From positions 434,001-498,000 of the forward strand of contig NZ_BBOM01000006.1 in the NCBI RefSeq assembly GCF_000974485.1: 64,000 nt of DNA, written 5' to 3'. Numbering within the stretch: the first letter of the stretch is position 1; the number at the start of each line of letters is the position of its first letter. Position numbers and translations under genes: made by a program. This document shows, in pieces, positions 1-8,895 of this stretch. This stretch comes from Streptomyces sp. NBRC 109706 (lineage in GTDB: Bacteria > Actinomycetota > Actinomycetes > Streptomycetales > Streptomycetaceae). Under the pieces are notes generated by a model. The model was not told the origin of the DNA. It ran no database searches and saw nothing but the letters and a program-made list of their open reading frames with translations.

Positions 1-51
1 GGCGCGATCCCGCAGCAGGAACAGCACAACCCGGTGGAGGGGCCTCAGTGA
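1..51 (+). CDS. parA: ParA chromosome-partitioning ATPase, 3' end only
   Basis: Only the last 16 codons are present, reading [16 protein letters not shown] and then TGA. The stop overlaps the GTG start of parB in a GTGA arrangement, which implies translational coupling. The call rests on position: in Streptomyces parA lies directly upstream of parB and encodes the Walker ATPase that moves ParB-parS complexes. No ParA motif falls inside the window, so identity is inferred from context. Confidence 0.75.
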   Translation, partial: GAIPQQEQHNPVEGPQ

Positions 52-1193
52 GTGAGCGACGTAGAGGGCTGGGCCGAGGACTGGGCGCACTGATCCCAGC
101 CGCGCCCAAGAGTTCCGATGACGCGGCGAGCGGGGCGGAGCAGTCCGCCTCGGTCTCGCCCAGCTCGGTACCCCTGTTGACGGCCGATCGGGGCATCGCC
201 GTTCCCCCTTCGACCGGTGCGCAGCAGCCGAGAGACGGTGAGCGGCGGGTATCCCTGGGCCCCGTCAAGCAGGATCTTCCGTCCGTCCAGGAGGTGGCGG
301 GGGCGCATTTCGCGGAGCTGCCGCTGAGCGAGATCACCCCCAACCCCCGGCAGCCGCGTGAGGTCTTCGACGAGGACGCACTGACGGAGCTGGTCACCTC
401 CATCAAGGAGGTGGGCCTGCTCCAGCCGGTGGTGGTACGCCAGTTGGGATCCGGCCGGTACGAGCTGATCATGGGCGAGCGCCGCTGGCGTGCCTGTGGG
501 CAGGCGGGTCTGGAGACCATCCCGGCGATTGTGCGTGCCACCGAAGACGACAAGATGCTGCTGGACGCGCTGCTGGAGAACCTGCATCGGGCCCAGCTGA
601 ACCCGCTGGAGGAGGCCGCCGCCTACGACCAGCTGTTGCGGGACTTCAAGTGCACCCATGACGAGCTGGCCGATCGCATCGGTCGCTCGCGCCCTCAGGT
701 CTCCAACACCTTGCGGCTGCTTCGGCTCTCCCCCGCCGTCCAGCGTCGAGTGGCGGCGGGTGTTCTCTCCGCCGGCCATGCCCGGGCGTTGCTCTCGGTC
801 GAGGATCCGGAGGAGCAGAGCAAATTGGCCCACCGCATCGTCGCCGAAGGGCTGTCGGTGCGGGCGGTGGAGGAGATCGTCACCCTCCAGGGTTCGTCCA
901 CCAGTAAGAAGAGTGCGCGAGCCAGGGGCCCCAGGGCGGGCGCTCGGATCGCGCCGGCTCTGGACACACTGGCCACCCGGCTCTCCGATCGGTTCGAGAC
1001 CCGGGTGAAGGTCGACCTCGGCCAGAAGAAGGGCAAGATCGTCGTTGAGTTCGCCTCGATAGACGATCTGGAGCGGATCCTGGGGCAGTTGGCCCCCGGC
1101 GAGGGGCCGGTCCTGGACCAGCGGACGGCGCCGGAGGAGCCGGCCACCACCCCGGCCGTCGAGTCCTCGACCGCCGAAGCCGAGGAGAGCTGA
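48..1193 (+). CDS. parB: ParB chromosome-partitioning protein
   Basis: ParB is a CTP-dependent DNA clamp that loads at parS, spreads along DNA and organises origin regions for segregation into spores. The 381-residue product has an N-terminal [13 protein letters not shown] segment of the type that contacts ParA. The ParB/Sulfiredoxin nucleotide-binding domain follows (about 92-185), including GERRWRA and [14 protein letters not shown], then a helix-turn-helix region ([19 protein letters not shown]). The C-terminal dimerisation segment ends near residue 360. The GTG start overlaps the parA stop. Four exact parS sites lie in this window, the nearest about 50 bp past the parB stop, inside a palindrome that probably also terminates the transcript. 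Confidence 0.98.
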   Translation: MSERRRGLGRGLGALIPAAPKSSDDAASGAEQSASVSPSSVPLLTADRGIAVPPSTGAQQPRDGERRVSLGPVKQDLPSVQEVAGAHFAELPLSEITPNPRQPREVFDEDALTELVTSIKEVGLLQPVVVRQLGSGRYELIMGERRWRACGQAGLETIPAIVRATEDDKMLLDALLENLHRAQLNPLEEAAAYDQLLRDFKCTHDELADRIGRSRPQVSNTLRLLRLSPAVQRRVAAGVLSAGHARALLSVEDPEEQSKLAHRIVAEGLSVRAVEEIVTLQGSSTSKKSARARGPRAGARIAPALDTLATRLSDRFETRVKVDLGQKKGKIVVEFASIDDLERILGQLAPGEGPVLDQRTAPEEPATTPAVESSTAEAEES

Positions 1194-1222
1194 GCGTCCG
1201 CAACGGACCGAGCGGGTCCCAG

Positions 1223-1278
1223 AACAGACGGAGGGCCGCTGGCGTTTCACGTGAAACGCCAGCGGCCCTCCGTCTGTT
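1223..1278. terminator. 56-bp perfect palindrome, likely bidirectional terminator, with parS at its centre
   Basis: Positions 1223-1250 are the exact reverse complement of 1251-1278, giving 28-bp arms with no unpaired centre. The palindrome lies between the convergent parB and trxA genes, so its transcript would fold into a very strong GC-rich hairpin on either strand. The middle 14 bp (1244-1257) are an exact parS. The hairpin is seen directly; its function as a terminator is inferred from position. Confidence 0.85.
1244..1257. other. parS: parS centromere site
   Basis: The sequence GTTTCACGTGAAAC is an exact match to the Streptomyces parS consensus bound by ParB. It lies about 50 bp downstream of parB. 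The match is seen directly and binding is inferred. Confidence 0.95.
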
Positions 1279-1288
1279 GTTATGGGGT

Positions 1289-1618
1289 TCAGCCGATGAA
1301 CTCGCTGAGGTCCCGCTCGATGGCGGCCTTCGGCTTGGCGCCGACGATGGTCTTCACGACATCGCCGCCCTGGTAGACGTTCATCGTCGGGATGGAGAGG
1401 ATGCCGTACTTGGCGGCCGTCGCCGGGTTCTCGTCGATGTTGAGCTTGACGACGGTGAGCTTCTCCGTGTGCTCGGCGGCAATGGCCTCCAGCGCCGGGG
1501 CGACCTGGCGGCACGGGCCACACCACTCCGCCCAGAAGTCGACCAGAACAGGCTTGTCGCTCCGAAGGACCTTCTCCTCGAAGTCGGCGTCGGTGGCGGT
1601 CACGGTGGCACCAGCCAT
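1289..1618 (-). CDS. trxA: Thioredoxin
   Basis: This 109-residue cytoplasmic protein-disulfide reductase has the standard length and fold. The active site WCGPC is at residues 32-36 and the conserved cis-proline (SIPT) is at about 77. It follows trxB on the same strand with a 62-bp gap, so thioredoxin and its reductase are probably co-transcribed. The transcript would end at the palindrome shared with parB. In Streptomyces the trxBA operon is controlled by the disulfide-stress sigma factor SigR, and a candidate SigR promoter is visible upstream of trxB. Confidence 0.97.
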   Translation of the reverse strand: MAGATVTATDADFEEKVLRSDKPVLVDFWAEWCGPCRQVAPALEAIAAEHTEKLTVVKLNIDENPATAAKYGILSIPTMNVYQGGDVVKTIVGAKPKAAIERDLSEFIG

Positions 1619-1680
1619 GATGCTTCTCCTTTGAACGGGGTAGGGCAGACCTTGCGGTCGATGGGGAGTGGAAGCGGCGG

Positions 1681-2649
1681 TCAGACCTTGGCTTCCGAGG
1701 TGACGGATGCGGCATCGGCCAGGGCCGCGAGGTACCTTTCGGCATCCAGGGCTGCGGAGCAGCCGGTGCCTGCCGCGGTGATCGCCTGCCGGTAGGTGTG
1801 GTCGACCACATCGCCCGCGGCGAAGACTCCGGGAACATTGGTGCGCGTGCTGGGGGAGTCCACAGAAATGTAGCCCTCCTCGTCCAAGTCCAGCACACCC
1901 TTGAACAGTTCGACGCGCGGGTCGTGCCCGATGGCCACGAACAGCCCGGTCAGCGGAAGCTCGGACTTCTCATCGGACTTGGTGTTCCGTACGACAAGTC
2001 CGGAGAGCTTGCCATCCGTTCCCTGGATCTCCGCGACTTCGCTGTCCCAGAGGAACGAGATCTTCGGGTCGGCGAAGGCGCGCTCCTGCATGGCCTTGGA
2101 AGCGCGCAGGGTGTCGCGTCGGTGAATCACCGTGACGGACCGCGCGAACCGGCTGAGGAAGGTGGCCTCTTCCATGGCGGTGTCCCCGCCACCGATCACG
2201 GCGATGTCCTGCTCACGGAAGAAGAAACCGTCGCAGGTGGCGCAGTAGGAGACTCCACGTCCGGAGAGCTCGTCCTCCTGGGGCAACCCGAGCTTGCGGT
2301 GCTGGGAGCCGGTGGTGACGATGATGGCCTTGGCGCGGTGGATCGCTCCGGCGGTGTCCGTGACGGTCTTGATCTCGCCGCTCAGATCCACCGCGGTGAC
2401 ATCGTCCGGGATCAGCTCGGCGCCGAAGCGCTCGGCCTGAGCGCGCATGTTGTCCATCAGGTCGGGACCCATGATCCCTTCCTGGAAACCAGGGAAGTTC
2501 TCGACTTCGGTCGTGTTCATCAGGGCGCCGCCCGCGGTGACCGCCCCTTCGAAGACGAGCGGGTTGAGTGAGGCGCGTGCGGTGTAGAGCGCGGCGGTAT
2601 AGCCCGCAGGTCCGGAGCCGATGATGATCACGTTGCGGACGTCGCTCAC
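1681..2649 (-). CDS. trxB: Thioredoxin-disulfide reductase
   Basis: This NADPH-dependent flavoenzyme recycles oxidised thioredoxin. The 322-residue protein has the FAD-binding GSGPAG motif (11-16), the redox-active CATC (136-139), the NADPH-binding [10 protein letters not shown] (about 155) and a C-terminal FAD motif (GVFAAGDV). Length is typical of low-molecular-weight TrxR. The ATG start is preceded by GGAAGATTCCCC, a reasonable ribosome-binding context. It is the first gene of a trxB-trxA unit. Confidence 0.97.
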   Translation of the reverse strand: MSDVRNVIIIGSGPAGYTAALYTARASLNPLVFEGAVTAGGALMNTTEVENFPGFQEGIMGPDLMDNMRAQAERFGAELIPDDVTAVDLSGEIKTVTDTAGAIHRAKAIIVTTGSQHRKLGLPQEDELSGRGVSYCATCDGFFFREQDIAVIGGGDTAMEEATFLSRFARSVTVIHRRDTLRASKAMQERAFADPKISFLWDSEVAEIQGTDGKLSGLVVRNTKSDEKSELPLTGLFVAIGHDPRVELFKGVLDLDEEGYISVDSPSTRTNVPGVFAAGDVVDHTYRQAITAAGTGCSAALDAERYLAALADAASVTSEAKV

Positions 2650-2711
2650 GGGGAATCTTCCTTGTCTGGCGGTCTCTCACCCGGGGGCCCTGGCTGAGCC
2701 CTCAGTGCCTT

Positions 2712-2739
2712 AACGGTTCCCAGGGTCCCAGACATTCCC
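2712..2739 (-). promoter_or_regulatory. Candidate SigR-type promoter of trxBA
   Basis: On the minus strand GGGAAT (2739-2734) is followed after 19 bases by GTTAA (from 2714), about 60 bp upstream of the trxB start. The published Streptomyces SigR promoter is GGAAT, about 18 bases, then GTT. The elements are seen; assignment rests on the known SigR control of trxBA, and the spacer is one base longer than the classic value. Confidence 0.6.
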
Positions 2740-2813
2740 AGCCCGATGCTCTGCCCGGGCCCCTTCGTCTGGATCAGGCGCCGCCGTCCGGGTGTCTCAT
2801 CCGCGCAGTGGCC

Positions 2814-3710
2814 CTACTCTTCGAGGGCGTAGCTCTCCTCAAGCAGGATCTCCCCGATGACCGGCGGGGTGGCGGAGACGCAGGCGGCATCCACCACATA
2901 GGCGGTCACCAACTCGGGGTCCTCGGTGTGCGGGAGCACCACAAGATAGGCGTTGACGCCGTTGTAGTCCTCCTCGTTGACGGCGAGCGGCGCCTCGGAG
3001 CGGCCGATCGCCTCATCCACACAGGTGGGCACGGCCGACAGGGGCCGGTAGCTCTCCGGCGCGGCTCCCTCGGTCACGCTCTCCGTCGGCTCCTCGGTGG
3101 GCTCTACGGGCGGCGGGGGCGGAGTGGGTTGGGAGTCCTGCTCGTCGGACTCCTCCTCCGGGGCGCTTTCCTCGGCGCTGGGTGTGTCGGCCGCCGGGGA
3201 CTCCGCGAGCAGTTCCCTGACCTGTCCCTCCAGCGATTCCACCGGCAGCTCGGGGAATTCGTCCCGTGCCTCCAACGCGCCGCCGGCATCCGCGTTGGAC
3301 ATATCCGCGTCGGCGCCACCATCGGCGGAGCCCAGCACCTGGATCAGTGCGCTGCCCATTCCGACCGCCAATACCGCACCGGCCGCGGCGAGTGCCATCT
3401 TGTGGGACGCCAGGCGACGCGGCCGCGGTGTTTCACGTGAAACGGAGACCGTGAGCGCGGGGGCAGGGGCGGGGGCAGGAGCGGACTCGTTCGCGAGAGC
3501 GGCATCGATCCGCAGCGCGATGTCCTCCGGAATGGGGCCCGGGTTGGTGTCGTCCCGCAGAGCCTCACGAAGCTCGACAAGATCGGCCAGCACGCCGGTG
3601 CAACGATCGCAGTCGGTGAGATGCGCGCGCAGTTCTGCGGCTTCGGGCGCCGGCAGCAGGTCCTCGTCCAGCGCGGCGATCTCGGCAGGCTCCGGATGTG
3701 TCTCAGTCAT
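2814..3710 (-). CDS. Membrane-anchored zinc-type anti-sigma factor for SigM
   Basis: This is probably the anti-sigma factor that holds SigM inactive at the membrane. The 298-residue protein has an N-terminal zinc-associated anti-sigma motif with H30, C34 and C37 (HLTDCDRC). One transmembrane helix follows (about 104-126), then a Pro/Glu-rich linker and an extracytoplasmic domain with two cysteines. Its ATG overlaps the end of sigM by 8 bp (ATGACTGA), which is typical of sigma/anti-sigma pairs. An exact parS lies inside the codons just before the membrane helix. Assignment comes from the motif and coupling; the extracellular part is not a family I recognise. Confidence 0.85.
   Translation of the reverse strand: MTETHPEPAEIAALDEDLLPAPEAAELRAHLTDCDRCTGVLADLVELREALRDDTNPGPIPEDIALRIDAALANESAPAPAPAPALTVSVSRETPRPRRLASHKMALAAAGAVLAVGMGSALIQVLGSADGGADADMSNADAGGALEARDEFPELPVESLEGQVRELLAESPAADTPSAEESAPEEESDEQDSQPTPPPPPVEPTEEPTESVTEGAAPESYRPLSAVPTCVDEAIGRSEAPLAVNEEDYNGVNAYLVVLPHTEDPELVTAYVVDAACVSATPPVIGEILLEESYALEE
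3430..3443. other. parS: parS centromere site inside the anti-sigma gene
   Basis: This is an exact GTTTCACGTGAAAC. It is read in frame on the minus strand as part of ...VSVSRETPRP..., in the flexible linker between the zinc motif and the membrane helix. Confidence 0.93.
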
Positions 3711-4404
3711 GCGTGCCCACCTCCTCGTCGGTGGCGCTGGATGCGCTGGATGCTCCCCTGTCTCTGGGAGGTGGGACGGATGGACGTGAATTCTGGTTCC
3801 TTGGCGCTTCTCGCTCCGAGGCCTTGGGATGGAGATGCCGGAGAAGAGGCAACAGCCGAGCCCTTCCCCGGGCGCAGCGGCTCTTGATGGTGCCCACCGG
3901 TGTCTCCAGGATGCGAGCGGCCTCAGCCACGGGATACCCCTGCATGTCGACGAGGACCAGCGCGGCACGTTGTTCTACCGGTAGTTCGGCGAGCGCCATA
4001 TTCAACTGCCTGCGTAGGTCCTGTCGTTCGGCGGGGGCTTCGGCGGACTCATGGGGTTCGAGGAGATCTTCCAACCGTTCCGGTTCCGGCATGGGCGAGG
4101 TGCGTCGGCTCTGTGCGCGGCGGACCCGGTCCAGACAGGCGTTGACCGTGATGCGATGCAGCCAGGTGGTGACGGCTGACTGCCCGCGGAACGTGTGGGC
4201 CGCTCGGTACGCCGAGACAAAGGCGTCCTGCAGGGCGTCGGCGGCCTCCTCGCGATCTCCGAGCGTGCGCATGGCCACCCGCCAGAGGCGGTCGCGGTGG
4301 CGCCGCACCAACTCGGAGAAGGCATCCGGGTCTCCGGCGACATGCTGCTCCAGCAGCTCCTTGTCGCTACCCACGACGGGTTGGCTCGGCGCCTGGTTGC
4401 TCAC
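3703..4404 (-). CDS. sigM: ECF RNA polymerase sigma factor SigM
   Basis: This 233-residue group 4 sigma factor has region 2 at about 25-95 (ELVRRHRDRLW, DALQDAFVSAYRA, TTWLHRITVNACLDRVRR). Region 4 is at about 125-180 and includes EAARILETPVGTIKSRCARG as its helix-turn-helix. The GTG start is chosen because GGGGAGGTT lies about 8 bases upstream; longer in-frame extensions lack sigma homology. The 3' end overlaps the anti-sigma gene, so the two are coupled. The name follows the conserved Streptomyces order sigM next to trxBA and MurJ. Confidence 0.93.
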   Translation of the reverse strand: MSNQAPSQPVVGSDKELLEQHVAGDPDAFSELVRRHRDRLWRVAMRTLGDREEAADALQDAFVSAYRAAHTFRGQSAVTTWLHRITVNACLDRVRRAQSRRTSPMPEPERLEDLLEPHESAEAPAERQDLRRQLNMALAELPVEQRAALVLVDMQGYPVAEAARILETPVGTIKSRCARGRARLLPLLRHLHPKASEREAPRNQNSRPSVPPPRDRGASSASSATDEEVGTHD

Positions 4405-4462
4405 GGCGGAACCTCCCCTCTCCCCCCGACCGGCCGTACCAGTGTGCTGGTGCGCTGGCTGG

Positions 4463-6223
4463 TTACTCGTTGACGATGATGCTGGTGATGCGCCCACGGT
4501 AGTTGCCGTCTTCCCCCTGTGGCAGTTCGGTGAGCCACACCAGGACGAACCGCGTCTCAACCGGTTCCTCGGCCTGCAGGGCGAGGGAGGCACCCACCCC
4601 ACTGTCCAGGGTGCTGAAGGCATCCGGGTCCGTGGGTGCCGTGGTGGCCTCGGGGGCGGCGGCCCGGAACTCCACCTGGGTCTCGCCGAGCGCCTCCACC
4701 CGCAGGGACTCGACCAACTGGGGCTCGCCCAGATCCAGGATCAGCCCGAGTCCCGACTTGAAGCCGCCGAAGGACGGGCCGTAGTAGTTCTTGGTGTGCC
4801 AGAAGCTCTCCGGGTCACCGTCGATCGCCCGGGGCGCGGCATCCGGGTTCTGTCCGGGGCCATAGGGGTCGAACTCGGTGATGGTGTCGATCTCGACCGA
4901 GGCCGGGGGCGCCGGAGGCTCCTCCTCCTCGCCCTGGGAGCTGGGCGGCGGCGCCGCCTCCGGCGGGTTGTCTCCCTTGAGCAGAGCATCGGCGAGCTGC
5001 CAGCTCCCCAACCCGAGGGCGGCGATCAGCAGTGCGGAGACGCCCAGCTTCAGCGCGGTGCCCATCCGCCCCGGCAGCGTCGGCGGCGCCGGGCTGCTGG
5101 GGGCCAGGGTGCGCGTCATCGCTGCGGGCGGTTGGCCTACGGCCTGCCCCGGACGAGGGTAGGGCGGTGTCTGATGGAAGCGGGTGAGCCCGTTGGGGGT
5201 GGGCTCCGGTGGCCGGATACGCGGCAGGGTGGCCAGGGCCTGGCTGAGCTCTTCCGGGGTGGTGAAGGCCGGCTTCTCGCTGGTGGCGGTCGCCCCGTCG
5301 TTGACCAGGGCGCGCATGGCCAGCTCCGAGAGCCCTCGATGCACTCCTGCCCTGAGCTGGTCGGGAGCCACCAGAGGCTCCCTGGCGCCCTTGCTGAACT
5401 CCGCGATGCCGCTGAGACCGTAGACACCCTTGGGATAGGGCCAGCGTTGGGTGAGCGCGCAGTAGAGCAGCGCGCCGATGGACTCGGTGTCGCTGCGTTG
5501 TGGAGCATCCGACTCGATGCCGCGCAGCGCGGCGTCGACGGCGAGCCCGCGCACACGGAACTGGCCGGGACCGGTGCGCAGCACGGTGGCCGGGTTCAGC
5601 CGCAGATGGACAAGGCCCTCCCGGTGGGCGGCGGTCATGGCCTCGGAGATCTGGGCGGCCAGTGCATGCGCCTCATGGGGATCGAGCGGAGCCGTGTGCA
5701 GCAGGGTGTGCAGGGGCACCGCGTCGGGCAGCCACTCGTGGATCACATAGACCATGCCCTTTTCCTCGACCGCGTCGAGAACCTGGACAAATCTCGGATC
5801 GCCGAGCAGCGCGGTGGCTCGTGCCGCGGAGAGCACGGTGGCCGCCCGCTCGTGGTCGGCCGGCAGCACATGGACACCCACCGCGCGGCGCAGCTTCTCG
5901 TCGACGGCACGCCAGCTGCTGAACCCGTCCAGTCGGGTGATGCACTCCTCCAACCGGTAGCGGTTGGCGAGTCTGTGGCCGCTGTGCAGCTCGGCCGAGT
6001 GGGAGGTGCGCGAGGGACGCTCGCCGCCGTCGGTGCTCCCGGGGCCCTCGGCCTCGTTCTCCGTGGTCTCAGGGCCTCTGCCCTCGGGGCCGGGGGTATC
6101 GGTGGCCGTGCCCTCCTCGGACTGCCGCCCCCCCGCGGCCTTCCTGGCGCTCGCCGGATCCTGCGGCGGGCTCGCCGTGCTCCGTTCCGCCACCGTCGCT
6201 TCCGCCTCCCCGTTTCGGGCCAT
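4463..6223 (-). CDS. Membrane pseudokinase with discoidin-like ectodomain, MurJ partner
   Basis: The 586-residue protein has a serine/threonine-kinase-like domain (about 80-310), a Pro-rich linker, one membrane helix (about 392-412) and an extracytoplasmic beta-rich domain (about 440-586) with AIDGDPESFWHT, as in discoidin or F5/8-type domains. The kinase fold has lost its chemistry: the glycine loop is degenerate, the VAIK lysine is replaced (VGVHVL), HRD is HLR (about 206) and DFG is absent. In mycobacteria the equivalent pseudokinase is fused to the MviN/MurJ flippase and recruits an FHA protein. Here it is a separate gene 141 bp downstream of murJ. It probably regulates lipid II export. 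Confidence 0.88.
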   Translation of the reverse strand: MARNGEAEATVAERSTASPPQDPASARKAAGGRQSEEGTATDTPGPEGRGPETTENEAEGPGSTDGGERPSRTSHSAELHSGHRLANRYRLEECITRLDGFSSWRAVDEKLRRAVGVHVLPADHERAATVLSAARATALLGDPRFVQVLDAVEEKGMVYVIHEWLPDAVPLHTLLHTAPLDPHEAHALAAQISEAMTAAHREGLVHLRLNPATVLRTGPGQFRVRGLAVDAALRGIESDAPQRSDTESIGALLYCALTQRWPYPKGVYGLSGIAEFSKGAREPLVAPDQLRAGVHRGLSELAMRALVNDGATATSEKPAFTTPEELSQALATLPRIRPPEPTPNGLTRFHQTPPYPRPGQAVGQPPAAMTRTLAPSSPAPPTLPGRMGTALKLGVSALLIAALGLGSWQLADALLKGDNPPEAAPPPSSQGEEEEPPAPPASVEIDTITEFDPYGPGQNPDAAPRAIDGDPESFWHTKNYYGPSFGGFKSGLGLILDLGEPQLVESLRVEALGETQVEFRAAAPEATTAPTDPDAFSTLDSGVGASLALQAEEPVETRFVLVWLTELPQGEDGNYRGRITSIIVNE

Positions 6224-6364
6224 CGGTCGTGGACTCTGCCAGATTCATTGTGCCGTTACTCCGCCGCCCTGCACGACATGTGAGAACACCGGGAGGTTGT
6301 ACGGCGGGTGTTCGAACGGTGCGATATCAGACGTCCTCGCCCATCCGGCGCGCTTCGCGTCTCA

Positions 6365-8857
6365 TCAGCGTCCGAGCCGGCCGCGAATCATCCCCACCAG
6401 AACCGTCATCTCCTGCACGCGCATGCGGCGGGCCGCCACATAGAAGACCGCCAGCAGCAGCAGCGAGCCCACCGTGACCGCGGCCAGGGAGCCCAGCAGG
6501 CCCTCCCCCAGGGCGTTGAGCACGCCCATGCCGGCGAGTCCGCCGACCGCCGCCGCGGGGATACAGGCTCCGCAGAGGCGGATATAGGTGCGCACCACGC
6601 GGGCGCCGTCGAGGTCGGTCCGCATGCGCTGCCGGAGCCGTCGCCAGGCCACCAGCACGCCCAGGGCATAGGCGATGCCGTAGCCGAAGGCGATGCCGGC
6701 GACCACCCAGCGGTCGGGCAGCAGGAGGAAGCTCAGCGTCGAGAGAACGATCCAGGCGAGGGAGACGGCGACCGTGTTGAAGAACGGGGTCTTGGTGTCC
6801 TCGTAGGCGTAGAAGGCCCGCAGCACGACGTACTGCGCGGAGTAGGGGATCAGCCCGAGGCTGAACGCCATGAGGATGTAGCCGAAGGAACGGGCGGTAT
6901 CGATCCCTGCGGAGCCGAAGAGCATGGTGCACATGGGCACGCCCAGCGCCAGGAACATGAAGCTGATGGGCACGATGGCCACCGCCGAGGTGCGCAGACC
7001 GTGCGAGAGGTCGTCGCGGACCGCCGCGGTGTCGTTGTCGGCGGCGGAACGGGAGAGCCGGGGCAGTAGCGCCGCCATCACGGAGACCGTGATGATGGCC
7101 TGCGGCATCTGCCAGATCAGCAGGGTGCTGTTGTAGGCGGTGAAGCCGGTGCCCGGGTGCCCGGCGTTGCTCGCGTTGTCGCCGGCCCAGGTGGCGAACT
7201 GGGTGACGACGATGAGCGCGGCCTGGTTGGCGAGCACGAACATGACGGTCCACTTGGCGAGCCGGGCGGCCTTGCCCAGACCGTGTCCCCGCCAGTCGAA
7301 GCGCGGCCGGATGCGGAACCCGGCCGCACGCAGATAGGGGAGCATCGCCCCGGCCTGCACCACCAGCCCGAGCAGGGTGCCGATGCCCAGCAGCCGCACG
7401 GCCTCGGGCGTGATCGTGTTGACGTTCATGCTGGAACTGCCCTGGGCGCCGTAGACCCAGAGGAACATCCCGAAGGTGAAGATCACCACGATGTTGTTGA
7501 GGACCGGGGTCCACATCATGGCCCCGAAGCGGTCCCGGGCGTTGAGGATCTGCCCCAGCACGGTGTAGACGCCGGTGAAGAAGATGGTGGGCAGGAAGTA
7601 GCGGGCGAAGGTGATGGTGAGGTCGTTCGCCGCCGGGTCGCTCGCGAACTTCGCGGTCTGCATCCGGACCAGCAGCGGAGCGGCCAGCATGCCCGCCAGC
7701 ACCAGGGCGGCCAGGGCCACCATGACCAGGGTCAGCAGTCGGTTGGCATAGGCGTCGCCGCCGTCCTCGTCGTCCTTCATCGCCCGGACCAGCTGGGGGA
7801 CGAAGACCGAGTTGAGGCCACCGCCGATGATCAGGAAGTAGATCATCGAGGGCAGGGCCCAGGCGACAGTGTAGGTGTCACCGAGCACCGCCGCGCCCAG
7901 GGCCGCGACGATCACCAGCTGACGCACGAAGCCGGTGACGCGGGAGACCAGGGTGCCGGCGGCCATTATGGCGCTGGACCGCAGCAGGCTGCTGGCGCGA
8001 CCGCCACCACTGCCGGTGGCCTCGGGCGCCGGTGAGGGCGCGGCCGCCGGCGCCGGCGCGGCGGCGGGAGGCGTGGGCGGACCGGTGGGCGGTGTCACCG
8101 GGGCGGGCTGCCGGGGGTAGGGCTCTGGGTGCCGTGCCTGCGGCGCGGGGCGGCCCGGGGGCGCGGGCTGGGCCGCGCCCGGGTGCTGCTGGTCGCGGAA
8201 GAGATAGGCGAAGGCGTCGTCGGGCTGTTGAGCGGGCTGCTGCGGCTGCTGCTGTTGTGGTGCGGGCTGCTGCTGGTGGGGTTGCGGGTACTCTCCCGCG
8301 CGTCCCATCAGGCCGTCGATGCCGGTGAACTCGCCTCCGCCGGGGGCCCCTGCGGGCGGCGGGCCTTGATAGGAGCCGTCCGCGCCTCCGCCCCAGCCGG
8401 GGTCCTGGTAGTGCTGCCCGGCCGGTTGCTGCTGGTAGTAGCCCGATGGGTCGGAGAGCGGGTCGGGCCCCGGAGGATGGGCGGCCCGATCGTAGAGGGC
8501 CTCGCCCACCGGGTCCTGGGCGAGCGGATCGCGGGCGGCGTAGGGATCGTGCCCATAGCTGTCGGCGAGATAGGGGTCGTAGCCGGTGGGCTGCTGGGGC
8601 TGGCTGCCGTACGAGCCCGGAAGGCCGTGATCGGCGGCTGGCTGTTGCGGCTGCTGCGGCTGTTGCGGATAGCCGGCGTGCTGGCCGTAACCGGGCGGCC
8701 CCTGGTGTGGCCCGTGATGGGGGTCGTGGGCAGGTGGCTGCCGGTGCTGCGGCCCCGGCGGATACTGGTCGGCTTGGCCCGAGGGGTCCTCCGACCAGCC
8801 GGACGGGTCGCCGCCATCCGGCGCCTGGCCGCGTTCACGGTCATACGGCGCTTGCAT
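6365..8857 (-). CDS. murJ: MurJ/MviN lipid II flippase with long N-terminal extension
   Basis: This integral membrane protein is predicted to flip lipid-linked peptidoglycan precursor across the membrane. The polytopic MurJ core starts near residue 288 (SSLLRSSAIMAAGTLVSR) and runs to the end with about 14 hydrophobic helices. It is preceded by an unusually long low-complexity cytoplasmic region rich in Gln, Pro, Gly, Tyr and Asp (residues 1-285). Total length is 830 residues against about 520 for E. coli MurJ. It follows the DUF6049-type gene by 38 bp and precedes the pseudokinase, which suggests one cell-wall operon. Confidence 0.95.
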   Translation of the reverse strand: MQAPYDRERGQAPDGGDPSGWSEDPSGQADQYPPGPQHRQPPAHDPHHGPHQGPPGYGQHAGYPQQPQQPQQPAADHGLPGSYGSQPQQPTGYDPYLADSYGHDPYAARDPLAQDPVGEALYDRAAHPPGPDPLSDPSGYYQQQPAGQHYQDPGWGGGADGSYQGPPPAGAPGGGEFTGIDGLMGRAGEYPQPHQQQPAPQQQQPQQPAQQPDDAFAYLFRDQQHPGAAQPAPPGRPAPQARHPEPYPRQPAPVTPPTGPPTPPAAAPAPAAAPSPAPEATGSGGGRASSLLRSSAIMAAGTLVSRVTGFVRQLVIVAALGAAVLGDTYTVAWALPSMIYFLIIGGGLNSVFVPQLVRAMKDDEDGGDAYANRLLTLVMVALAALVLAGMLAAPLLVRMQTAKFASDPAANDLTITFARYFLPTIFFTGVYTVLGQILNARDRFGAMMWTPVLNNIVVIFTFGMFLWVYGAQGSSSMNVNTITPEAVRLLGIGTLLGLVVQAGAMLPYLRAAGFRIRPRFDWRGHGLGKAARLAKWTVMFVLANQAALIVVTQFATWAGDNASNAGHPGTGFTAYNSTLLIWQMPQAIITVSVMAALLPRLSRSAADNDTAAVRDDLSHGLRTSAVAIVPISFMFLALGVPMCTMLFGSAGIDTARSFGYILMAFSLGLIPYSAQYVVLRAFYAYEDTKTPFFNTVAVSLAWIVLSTLSFLLLPDRWVVAGIAFGYGIAYALGVLVAWRRLRQRMRTDLDGARVVRTYIRLCGACIPAAAVGGLAGMGVLNALGEGLLGSLAAVTVGSLLLLAVFYVAARRMRVQEMTVLVGMIRGRLGR

Positions 8858-8895
8858 CGCTACCTCACCTTAAGGATCACGGTCCGGACTCCGGC

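Noticed and set aside
3698..6283. 861-codon open frame on the plus strand
   Set aside because: It lies opposite sigM and the pseudokinase. No domain is recognisable, and composition is typical of a high-GC antisense shadow.
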